This document shows, in pieces, positions 1 through 7,054 of a DNA stretch of 43,208 nucleotides. The notes beneath the pieces were generated by a model. The model was not told the origin of the DNA. It saw nothing but the letters and a program-made list of their open reading frames with translations, and made no database searches. The stretch spans positions 1 through 43,208 of the forward strand of contig CACAIE010000013.1 of assembly GCA_902532475.1 (NCBI GenBank). The letters run 5' to 3'. The DNA comes from an uncultured SAR116 cluster alpha proteobacterium (lineage in GTDB: Bacteria; Pseudomonadota; Alphaproteobacteria; Puniceispirillales; GCA-002684695). The stretch's first letter is position 1. Every line of letters starts with the position of its first letter. A program made the position numbers and the translations under genes.

Positions 1-83
1 AATTGCAGACATTGTTTAAGTTTGACATGAGCAAATTCTATGTCATGCGTTGACCTGCCAAGAGCTAACACACCAATATTCAT
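1..83 (-). CDS. L-fucose/L-arabinose isomerase-like protein, N-terminus only (runs off the left edge)
   Basis: Only the first 27 codons are inside the window. They read MNIGVLALGRSTHDIEFAHV and onward, which resembles the opening beta-strand of L-fucose/L-arabinose isomerase-fold sugar isomerases. The ATG at 83-81 overlaps the aldolase stop codon by one base (TAATG), and an AAGGAG ribosome-binding sequence lies at 100-95, inside the end of the aldolase gene. Translation is therefore probably coupled to the aldolase. A ketose-forming isomerase would fit next to a sugar kinase and an aldolase. The fragment is too short for a firm family call, so the name rests on the start motif and on context. 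Confidence 0.5.
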   Translation of the reverse strand, partial: MNIGVLALGRSTHDIEFAHVKLKQCLQ

Positions 84-1108
84 TATAAGATATTCTCCTT
101 GTATAGGTTTCTGAATTCAGAATTCTGGTATGGAAATCTACTACCTTCTATTGAGTAGCAATTATGATTATTCCATGGGAGAGCATGTTTTTCAGCAATT
201 AAACCAATTTCTGAAAGGTAGCTTGTTGAAGAGGTTTCGAGTTGGGTTTTTATCTTGCTCCAATCAGGATAGTGATTAAAAGCATCAAGCCAAATAGCTC
301 TTCCTGCAAGAAAACCTGAGCTTCCAGCTTTAAACGCCAACTCAAGAACTTTTTTAAATGCTGTTTTTCCAGCTCCTGCTGATAACATCACCCATGGTTT
401 TTGGGCAAGTGTTCCCATTTCTTTAAACAAGCTTAAGTCACTGTCGCTCAGTTGGTTTACATTAACTGGACTTTCTAACTTAAAGACGTCAACATTATAT
501 TTTTCTTTTGCAAATTCTTCCACTGACTTTAAAACATGCTCAGCTTTTTTATTTTTCATTTCAATGTATTCTTGAGTTTGATGCTCATCTTTTTTAAGAG
601 GGTAGACTAAAAGCTCAAAGAGAAATAATATGTCATATTTCATACATTCTTCACCAATTTTTTGAACGTAATCTTGTTGTGCCTTGACTATTTTTTCTTC
701 TGCATCAGGTCTATACCAAGCCAAGACCTTAACAGCATCTGCACCCATTCTTTTTATTTTTGAAACTGACCAGTTATCTATATTTTTTGATAGTCTTCCA
801 TCTGCTGTTTCAGTAAAAATAGAATCCTCTAACGTTACAACCAATCCTTTCTTAGGATTAAAAGTATCCATGGATCCTGGAATAGCATAATGCGGGTCAA
901 GGAGAAGGGCAGTACTGTAATCCTGTAGATGTTTTATTAACATATTTTTAAATTTAGCTACTTCTTCCCAAGGAGCTTCATTGGCGTTGAGATGTTTAGC
1001 AATAGGATTTTTTATAGGGGGTCTCTGATCTACTGCAGTCATTTTAAAAATACCTTTTTCATCTGATAATCTTTTCATTCCCATTAGTTTTCCAGGGCTT
1101 AATTTCAT
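83..1108 (-). CDS. Class I aldolase of the LacD/YihT type (ketose-phosphate or sulfofructose-phosphate aldolase)
   Basis: The 341-residue cytoplasmic protein probably cleaves a phosphorylated ketose into dihydroxyacetone phosphate and an aldehyde. The TIM-barrel signatures of tagatose-1,6-bisphosphate aldolase (LacD) and of the E. coli sulfofructose-phosphate aldolase YihT are present: AVDQR at 25-29, VKVLAWYRPD near 127-135, VFKLESPV with the likely Schiff-base Lys210, WVMLSAG at 239-245 and GFLAGRAIW at 265-273. About 40 residues follow the last barrel motif. The ATG directly follows the kinase TAA, with an AGGAG sequence just upstream, so it belongs to the kinase operon. Family assignment is fairly sure. 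The substrate (tagatose, fructose or 6-sulfofructose phosphate) is not. Confidence 0.8.
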   Translation of the reverse strand: MKLSPGKLMGMKRLSDEKGIFKMTAVDQRPPIKNPIAKHLNANEAPWEEVAKFKNMLIKHLQDYSTALLLDPHYAIPGSMDTFNPKKGLVVTLEDSIFTETADGRLSKNIDNWSVSKIKRMGADAVKVLAWYRPDAEEKIVKAQQDYVQKIGEECMKYDILFLFELLVYPLKKDEHQTQEYIEMKNKKAEHVLKSVEEFAKEKYNVDVFKLESPVNVNQLSDSDLSLFKEMGTLAQKPWVMLSAGAGKTAFKKVLELAFKAGSSGFLAGRAIWLDAFNHYPDWSKIKTQLETSSTSYLSEIGLIAEKHALPWNNHNCYSIEGSRFPYQNSEFRNLYKENIL

Positions 1109-1993
1109 TTATTGAGTCTCCTTTATAAAATTTTCTAATTCTTGTCGGAAAGGTATGCCTTTCCTTCCTCCAAAAACAGTGCATTTTAGTGAAGCAGCTG
1201 AATTAGCAAATTTTACTGCTTCAATTTCATTATTACCTTCAGCTAAACTCAGTGCAAAAGCTCCATGCCAAACATCCCCTGCACCTAAAGTATCTTTTGC
1301 ATCAATTTTTACAGTTGGTATATTTACTAATTCAGAATTACTAAGAAAATAAACACCTTCCTCACCATTAGTAACACATGCCCACCCTTTAGTAATTACG
1401 GAAATTTCTTTTAATGCATCCTTTATATTTTTTTTATTAGTAAAACTCTGTAATCCAAATAAAGAGAAAGCAATATGTGAGGCATTTTGAATTGCTTCGA
1501 TGGTTACAGTATCTTCAGCGTCCAGAACTCCTGGACGGTTAAGCTTTTTTGCAATCTTTAATGTTTCTATAGTGCCTTCGTTCCATCTTGTATCAGCCAA
1601 GTAAACATCATGATCTTCGATCTCATTTATCCATGAAGCATCCAATGGTATTTTATGATCTCGGTAAACAACAATTTGTCTTTCGCCTTTTTTGTCTATG
1701 TATGCTGAAGCAAAAGGTGATTTATGACCTGCAAATTGTTTTATATATTTAGTATTTATCCCTTCATTGAGTAAGTCAGACTTAATTAATTTAGCAATAT
1801 CATCTTCACCTAGTCTAGATACTAAAGTAGCAGAACCTCCCAATCTAGAAACAGCTACAGCTGCATTGGCAGCAGGTCCACCTCCTGTTATAAAAGCATC
1901 ATTCGCTCTGAACTTTTCGTACGTTTTTGGAATTTCATCAAGTTGAAAAATAAAATCAATGACAGAAACTCCTGTTACTAATACAGTTTTCAT
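1109..1993 (-). CDS. PfkB-family sugar kinase, YihV-like
   Basis: This 294-residue kinase of the ribokinase/PfkB superfamily should phosphorylate a sugar using ATP in the cytoplasm. It shows the substrate-end glycine motif GGGPAANAA at 37-45 and the ATP/anion-hole signature DTLGAGD at 234-240, with catalytic Asp240. Compared from memory with E. coli sulfofructose kinase YihV, it shares the ADxRW stretch (here 133-137) and the late LKCTxxGGRxGIP block (269-281). It appears to lack the Asn that YihV has after the GER motif. It starts one base after the peroxidase stop codon and abuts the aldolase. The kinase call is secure; the substrate is inferred from the neighbouring aldolase and isomerase. 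Confidence 0.85.
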   Translation of the reverse strand: MKTVLVTGVSVIDFIFQLDEIPKTYEKFRANDAFITGGGPAANAAVAVSRLGGSATLVSRLGEDDIAKLIKSDLLNEGINTKYIKQFAGHKSPFASAYIDKKGERQIVVYRDHKIPLDASWINEIEDHDVYLADTRWNEGTIETLKIAKKLNRPGVLDAEDTVTIEAIQNASHIAFSLFGLQSFTNKKNIKDALKEISVITKGWACVTNGEEGVYFLSNSELVNIPTVKIDAKDTLGAGDVWHGAFALSLAEGNNEIEAVKFANSAASLKCTVFGGRKGIPFRQELENFIKETQ

Positions 1994-1994
1994 T

Positions 1995-3377
1995 TTAATC
2001 TACTGGTATACCACTTGGTACATTACTTGGTCTTCCTAAAGGTCTGTTATTACCATCTTTATCTGTTAAGGAATGAAGAAACTCAATAATATAATTAATT
2101 TCTTGGTTATTCAATTGTACCGTTTTTATACCAATTCTTGAGAGCAACCTTTTTTTCTCCCTTTTATCCTTGAAGATCACAAAATCTATTTCTTTTAACC
2201 ATTCTGCAGGGGTAAGATCAGCGAGTTTTGGGGACCACAATTTGTGCATTTCTTTTGGATTTAAGTGGTGTTTTATAATCCCTTTTAATGTTGGGTAAGC
2301 TCCATTATGTCCATATGGGCCAGTAAGCACGATATTTCTTAAAGAAGGTGTTTTAAACTTATACATGTCCTTAATATTATCACTTTCTCCCATTCTTCCT
2401 ACATCTCTAGTGTAAGGATCAAACCTTCTAGTTCTTCCTGGCCCAAATTGGGGCAGAGCAATAGAATGAAATTTTTGATCAGTAAATAAAGATCCAGAAT
2501 GACAAGATGAGCAGTTACCCTTTCCAAAAAATAGCCCCATCCCTTTTTGTTGATTGATAGTTAAAGCATTTTTGTTGCCATTCAAAAAATCATCAAAGGG
2601 AGTATTGTAAGATGTCCACTCAGAAATAATAAATGCTGAAATTGAATTAACTATATGTGATATTTTAATATCGCCAGAATTGTTTACATCTTTGAAAGCA
2701 TGTTTAAAAAGTTCAACATATTTTGGGTTGCCCCTTATTCTATTTGTAATTGCCGGCCAAGCAGTATCTATTCTTCTATGAGATAGACCAATAATTTCAT
2801 TTTCACCAAAATTACCAGCCATTTCAAATTGTCTCGTCATAGGGAAAAGCGCCTGCACAGATAAAATGTTATCTAATTCTGGTGGTAACCATTCTTCAGC
2901 AGGAGTGTTGAATTTATTCTCATATATATTAGAGATACTAATTCTTCCATCATGAAGCAAAGTATGAATTTCTTTAGCTCCTAGGTTCCAAAGCCCAGGT
3001 GAATTTCTAGGGACTCTTTTTTTAATTTTGTTAATACCAATGCCTGCATTTCTTTTTGGTCCTACTCCTTCACCTCCTTCCCCAATTCCTAAAGAAAGAC
3101 CATCAGATCCTCCAAAATCATGGTGGTGGCATGTTCCACAGGAAATATTTAGATTACCGGAAAGTATTTTATCGTAAAAAAGAAGATTTCCTAATTTAGC
3201 CTTTTTTGGATCAGAGAAATGAAAATCTTCTTTTGATAATGGATCAGGCAATTGAAATGAATAGGATTTATTTACTGAGAAGGAAAATACAATTATAATT
3301 AAAATAGGTGATATATGATAAAGTATTTTATAGCTATTATTTTTTTTCCTCTTATTGCTTTTGCTGAAATTGAGCAT
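1995..3377 (-). CDS. Periplasmic di-haem cytochrome c peroxidase / MauG family protein
   Basis: The protein is about 460 residues when started at the ATG at 3377-3375. A lysine-rich stretch and hydrophobic segment (residues 20-35) ending in SYS form a plausible export signal. Two c-type haem sites follow, CGTCH at 80-84 and CSSCH at 289-293, and then the family's TPSLRN and GPYGHNGAYP motifs near 343-362. It would act in the periplasm on hydrogen peroxide or as a MauG-like oxidant, fed by cytochrome c. The open frame runs on to 3788, but those 137 codons lie opposite a secreted protein gene and look non-coding. No good ribosome-binding site precedes 3377, so the start is uncertain. It is the first gene of the kinase-aldolase operon. 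Confidence 0.8.
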   Translation of the reverse strand: MLNFSKSNKRKKNNSYKILYHISPILIIIVFSFSVNKSYSFQLPDPLSKEDFHFSDPKKAKLGNLLFYDKILSGNLNISCGTCHHHDFGGSDGLSLGIGEGGEGVGPKRNAGIGINKIKKRVPRNSPGLWNLGAKEIHTLLHDGRISISNIYENKFNTPAEEWLPPELDNILSVQALFPMTRQFEMAGNFGENEIIGLSHRRIDTAWPAITNRIRGNPKYVELFKHAFKDVNNSGDIKISHIVNSISAFIISEWTSYNTPFDDFLNGNKNALTINQQKGMGLFFGKGNCSSCHSGSLFTDQKFHSIALPQFGPGRTRRFDPYTRDVGRMGESDNIKDMYKFKTPSLRNIVLTGPYGHNGAYPTLKGIIKHHLNPKEMHKLWSPKLADLTPAEWLKEIDFVIFKDKREKKRLLSRIGIKTVQLNNQEINYIIEFLHSLTDKDGNNRPLGRPSNVPSGIPVD

Positions 3378-3785
3378 GCTAGAGATTTGATGGAAGAAGG
3401 TAAATTTAAAGAAGCAATGAGCGAATTGCTTCCAGCGGCTAGATCGGGCAATGCAGAAGCAGAAGAACTCATTGGAATTATGTATGCAATGGGTCTTGGA
3501 GTTGAAAGGGATGATATTCGCGCTTTTGATTGGTACCTGAGATCTTCTATGAAAGGGCATCCAGGTGCTCAATCTGGAGTGGGTTGGTACTATGAAGTTG
3601 GTCGTGGATTGCCTGCTCCCGATCTTGTGAGAGCTTACACTTGGTATGTTCTTTCTGCTATTGGTGGCGATCCTGACGCTGCCATTTCTCAAGAAGAAGT
3701 GATTAAAAAAATGACTCCAGAAGAAATTGAAAAAGCACATATTTTGATTGATGACTATAAATCTTGGATTTACCCATTTCAATAA
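3315..3785 (+). CDS. Secreted Sel1-repeat (TPR-like) protein
   Basis: This 156-residue protein has a clear signal peptide (MIKYFIAIIFFPLIAFA, cleavage after Ala17) and then two or three Sel1-like helical repeats, with the typical GNAEAEELIGIMYAMGLGV and GHPGAQSGVGWYYEVGRG patterns. Such repeats mediate protein-protein contacts in the periplasm; the partner here is unknown. The ATG at 3315 has an AGGTG ribosome-binding sequence at 3306-3310. It is divergent from the peroxidase and its start overlaps that gene's likely start by about 63 bases. It is convergent with dctP, with a hairpin between them. The family is well supported but the role is not known. Confidence 0.8.
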   Translation: MIKYFIAIIFFPLIAFAEIEHARDLMEEGKFKEAMSELLPAARSGNAEAEELIGIMYAMGLGVERDDIRAFDWYLRSSMKGHPGAQSGVGWYYEVGRGLPAPDLVRAYTWYVLSAIGGDPDAAISQEEVIKKMTPEEIEKAHILIDDYKSWIYPFQ

Positions 3786-3789
3786 CATA

Positions 3790-3817
3790 AGGGACGAATT
3801 TATTAAAACTCGTCCCT
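3790..3817. terminator. Bidirectional hairpin terminator between Sel1 gene and dctP
   Basis: AGGGACGA at 3790-3797 pairs perfectly with TCGTCCCT at 3810-3817 around a 12-base AT-rich loop. It lies between two convergent stop codons (3785 and 3835). The flanking T-runs are weak on both sides, so termination may be partial. Confidence 0.7.
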
Positions 3818-3834
3818 CGAAATTGTTAGTTTTA

Positions 3835-4896
3835 TTAATTTAAATCTTTTCCATATGCATCAGCCATCCTCGCTTCAGCATCAGAAACGGCAGAGGTGAG
3901 TGCGTTAAACACTTCAGGTCCACCCTTAACATTTGATTTAAACCAATCATAAACAGGAGAAGCCGCATCTTTAAACATCGCTTTTTGATCTGGAGATGGC
4001 ACATAAAGATTGCCACCACCTGCAACAAAATCCTCATATGCTTTTATTGATTTTCTCTTAGGTGAAGCAAATGTCGCTTGCTGAAGAGCATAGAAACCAT
4101 CTGTGATGACTTTTTTAAGCTCTTTTGGCATTGATTGATATTTAGCATTGTTCATCCACCAGAGTGCGCCCATATATGCATGTCCATCTAATGTTACGTA
4201 TTGAAGACCCGCGTCAGGAAACTTCATGTTCATAATATCAGTAATACCATTCTTTGATCCTTCAACAACTCCAGTTTGAAAAGATGTAAACAGTTCCGGC
4301 CATGGAATAGGAGTAGGAGAAGCGCCAAGAGCTTTAACAAGAACCTGAGGTAAATCTGCTACAACAGTCCTGATTTTAAGTCCTTTCATATCAGATGGTT
4401 CTGCAATTTGCCTTTTTGTATTTGCAAAATTTCTCCAACCCCCAGTGTTGCCAATAGTCATCAAACGAATTGAGTCATTAGAATCAGCTAGTGCCATTTT
4501 TCTAACAGTTCTAACAAAATCACTTTGCATCACGTCTTCAGCAATCCTGTCGTCAGACATAAGGTAAGGTAAATCTAGAACTTGTACATATGGGAAAACC
4601 CCAGCTGCACCGCCAGAAGTTGAAATATAAATGTCAATGCTTCCATCTGATACGCCTTGAAGACACTCAGCTCCCTTAGAACATAATTGTGTTCCAACAA
4701 AAAGTTCCACTGAAATAGCACCATTTGATGCTGATTCTACATAATTTTTGAATACTATTGATCCATCATAATCTTCATCTTGGTCATTAGAATTCATAGT
4801 CATTCTTAAATTATAATCCGCAGCTGAAGCTGAAAAAGAAAGACCTATTATTAATGCTAATGCACAAAATGGTTTTAAAAATTTTTCAAAATACAA
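3835..4896 (-). CDS. dctP: TRAP transporter substrate-binding protein (DctP family)
   Basis: This is the periplasmic receptor of a tripartite ATP-independent periplasmic transporter, about 353 residues. A signal peptide ends in GLSFSASA, followed by the extended DctP fold with MKGLKIRT, which carries the arginine that in this family usually pairs with an acid group of the ligand, and PIPWPELFTSFQTGVVEG. Two cysteines (LCSKGAEC) may form a disulphide. I place the start at a TTG (4896-4894) because a GGAGG sequence at 4906-4902 sits five bases upstream. The in-frame ATG at 4908 overlaps that ribosome-binding site itself. It is separated from dctM by 158 bases that hold its own promoter. The ligand is unknown, probably an organic acid or acidic sugar. 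Confidence 0.88.
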   Translation of the reverse strand: MYFEKFLKPFCALALIIGLSFSASAADYNLRMTMNSNDQDEDYDGSIVFKNYVESASNGAISVELFVGTQLCSKGAECLQGVSDGSIDIYISTSGGAAGVFPYVQVLDLPYLMSDDRIAEDVMQSDFVRTVRKMALADSNDSIRLMTIGNTGGWRNFANTKRQIAEPSDMKGLKIRTVVADLPQVLVKALGASPTPIPWPELFTSFQTGVVEGSKNGITDIMNMKFPDAGLQYVTLDGHAYMGALWWMNNAKYQSMPKELKKVITDGFYALQQATFASPKRKSIKAYEDFVAGGGNLYVPSPDQKAMFKDAASPVYDWFKSNVKGGPEVFNALTSAVSDAEARMADAYGKDLN

Positions 4897-4936
4897 AATT
4901 TCCTCCATGAATTTTATTGTTTGCTTTTTTAAACTT

Positions 4937-4961
4937 ATAATACAAAATTGAAATCGTTTTC
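4937..4961 (-). promoter_or_regulatory. Candidate dctP promoter with LacI-type operator
   Basis: On the minus strand a -10-like TATTAT lies at 4942-4937. Just upstream, 4950-4961 reads GAAATCGTTTTC on the plus strand, a near-palindrome (five of six positions) centred on CG. This is the usual look of LacI/GalR-family operators. It sits about 54 bases upstream of the TTG start and would overlap the promoter spacer, a suitable place for repression. No regulator gene of this family is in the window. The call is inference. Confidence 0.4.
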
Positions 4962-5066
4962 GTACTAGAAATTAAACTATAAAGTATAAAATATAATAAT
5001 CAAGATGGAAAGCTTATAAAAATTTACATCTTTGAAACATATCATACCAGCCATTCACAAGTCTGT

Positions 5067-6356
5067 TTATTTAGCAAAACCAGTTAGTAAAGGAATTGTC
5101 ATAGAGAGTGCAGGAAAATATGTTATTAAAAAAATAACTACAACTTCAACGGCTAGGAAGGGCAGGATTGCTTTAGCAATAGTTTCTACTTTTTCGCCAG
5201 ACACTGAGGAGGCGACAAATAAAACTAAACCCATAGGTGGAGTAGCTAAACCAACAGTAAGGTTCACTGACATTATTATTGCAAAATGGACAGGATGAAC
5301 TCCTAGGTCAGTAAAAACAGGACCTAGAATAGGTCCTAAAATTATTATAGCAGGCCCAGCATCTAGAAACATTCCAACAATAAATAATAAAATATTTATT
5401 AAAAACAGAAGTATGTAGGGATTATCGCTTAGGCTTAATACAAAATCTGCTAAATATTCAGGAGCATGTGAAAGGCTCACTACCGTTTTGAAGGCCATTG
5501 CAGCTCCAACTAAAAGTAAAACTACAGATGAAACCAGAGCTGCTTTTTGAAATACTTTAGGTACATCTTTAAACTCTAAGCTTTTTAAAACAAATAACCC
5601 TATAAAAAGTGCATACGCTGCCGCAACTGCTGAAGCTTCTGTAGGAGTGAAAATTCCACCTAAAATTCCACCTAAAATAATTACTGGTGTCATTAAAGGG
5701 AAAAAAGCCTTTAGTGAAGCTTTACCTCTTTCAGCCCAGTTATATTTTACAGTTGCTGGAGGAAAATTATATCTATTTGCCATTAATCTGACAACTATCA
5801 TTAAACTTATACCAACAAGTACCCCTGGTATTATTCCTGCTAAAAACAATGCAGCAACACTTTCTCCCATTACGTAAGCGTAAATAATCATTATGCCCGA
5901 TGGTGGAATTATTGGCCCAATCACTGAGCTGGCAGCAGTGATCGCAGCAGCAAATTTTTTTGAGTAACCTTGTTTTTCCATAGCGGGTATCAACATGGAG
6001 CCAATTGCAGAAGTATCAGCTACTGCTGATCCTGAAAGGCCAGCAAATAAAATAGATGATAAAATATTTACATGTGCCAAGCCTCCTCTTAAATGACCCA
6101 TCATAGCTTGACTGAATTCAACTAATCTCAGAGTAATGCCTCCTCTATTCATTAATTCACCAGCTAGCATGAAAAATGGAATTGCCATTAATGGGAAGCT
6201 ATCAATTCCATTATATATATTTCTGTAAAGCATTGCTGCATCTCTAGCTTGACCATTTAGCCATAATAATATTCCTGGTGCAGCGAGTAGGCTAAAAAAA
6301 ACTGGCAAACCGATTAATAGAAATATTAGAAATAGGGGTAAAAACCAAACTAACAT
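5067..6356 (-). CDS. dctM: TRAP transporter large membrane subunit (DctM family)
   Basis: This 429-residue inner-membrane permease of the TRAP transporter drives uptake with a sodium or proton gradient. It has about a dozen hydrophobic segments and the DctM signatures SFPLMAIPFFMLAGELMNRGG, LFAGLSGSAVADTSAIGSML and SSVIGPIIPPSGIMIIYAY in the first half, with a repeated NLTVGLATPPMG pattern near the end. Length is normal for the family (about 425). It follows dctQ with a three-base gap, so the two are co-transcribed. The receptor gene dctP lies downstream rather than upstream. Confidence 0.93.
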   Translation of the reverse strand: MLVWFLPLFLIFLLIGLPVFFSLLAAPGILLWLNGQARDAAMLYRNIYNGIDSFPLMAIPFFMLAGELMNRGGITLRLVEFSQAMMGHLRGGLAHVNILSSILFAGLSGSAVADTSAIGSMLIPAMEKQGYSKKFAAAITAASSVIGPIIPPSGIMIIYAYVMGESVAALFLAGIIPGVLVGISLMIVVRLMANRYNFPPATVKYNWAERGKASLKAFFPLMTPVIILGGILGGIFTPTEASAVAAAYALFIGLFVLKSLEFKDVPKVFQKAALVSSVVLLLVGAAMAFKTVVSLSHAPEYLADFVLSLSDNPYILLFLINILLFIVGMFLDAGPAIIILGPILGPVFTDLGVHPVHFAIIMSVNLTVGLATPPMGLVLFVASSVSGEKVETIAKAILPFLAVEVVVIFLITYFPALSMTIPLLTGFAK

Positions 6357-6359
6357 TTT

Positions 6360-6857
6360 TTAAGCACCTAAATTTTCTTGATCAAAATCTTCAGGGAGTT
6401 TGATATTGTTATGAAAGATTAATAAAAGCTTTCTCAAAATTAACTCTATATTCACTAAAATTAGTAAAAATATACCTACTGGCAATGACATATACATCCA
6501 TGCTAATTTAATTGCTTCTTGTTTGCCTCCAATTAATTGAAATGGAATCTTTATTGAAGATGATTCAAAGATCCAACCAACCTTGACATGTTGGAGGCCT
6601 AACTTAAATCCAATGACTAGTATCCCCAACGATAATGATAAAAGTAAGAGCATTAAGATGTTTTCAATCATTTTTGGTAACATTTGAGGTAACATTTCAA
6701 TAGAAACAAAACCTCCCCATCTATAAGCTGAAGGCGCGATAAATCCCGTCATCCAGAGCATTAAAAAACGTGCAAGTTCATCTGGCCATGGAAGTGCATT
6801 ATTTAAGACATATCGAAAAAAAACTTGGAGGAGAATTACAATTACCATTAATAGCAT
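6360..6857 (-). CDS. dctQ: TRAP transporter small membrane subunit (DctQ family), start unclear
   Basis: This is the small four-helix subunit that links DctP and DctM. LLQVFFRYVLNNALPWPDEL and LMLWMTGF are typical DctQ motifs. The first in-frame ATG (6857-6855) falls inside the first membrane helix. Family members normally have about 20-25 residues before it, and the frame here stays open to 6953, encoding LRIGRQLAWVA just upstream. No ATG, GTG or TTG exists in that extension. The best ribosome-binding site, AGGAG at 6955-6951, would serve a non-standard ATC at 6944. The real protein is therefore probably about 190 residues, starting at an unusual codon, unless the sequence contains an error. 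Confidence 0.8.
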   Translation of the reverse strand: MLLMVIVILLQVFFRYVLNNALPWPDELARFLMLWMTGFIAPSAYRWGGFVSIEMLPQMLPKMIENILMLLLLSLSLGILVIGFKLGLQHVKVGWIFESSSIKIPFQLIGGKQEAIKLAWMYMSLPVGIFLLILVNIELILRKLLLIFHNNIKLPEDFDQENLGA

Positions 6858-7054
6858 TGCAACCCAGGCTAGTTGCCTGCCTATGCGAAGGATAAAAGTA
6901 TTAAAAACTTTTAAAGCATTGAAAATTAGAAAAATAAAAGAGATTTTGATCTCCTAATCATTAAATTGTTTAAAATCGATTAATTATATAAACTATGAGT
7001 TATTGATTTATTCAATTTAAATATTAAAAAATATAATTTTACAAAGGAAATTAA

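Noticed and set aside
3378-3788. N-terminal 137-codon extension of the peroxidase reading frame on the minus strand
   Set aside because: It is rich in Phe, His, Ser and Cys with no domain, and lies opposite a gene with a signal peptide and Sel1 repeats. It is an antisense open frame, not part of the peroxidase.
5032-5298. Plus-strand open frame of 88 codons at the dctM 3' end
   Set aside because: Most of it is antisense to the conserved DctM C-terminus. It has no recognisable protein features and no ribosome-binding site.
6974-6981. AATCGATT palindrome treated as a stand-alone operator
   Set aside because: Only eight bases are symmetric and the flanks do not extend the dyad. It is mentioned only as a weak partner of the dctP operator.
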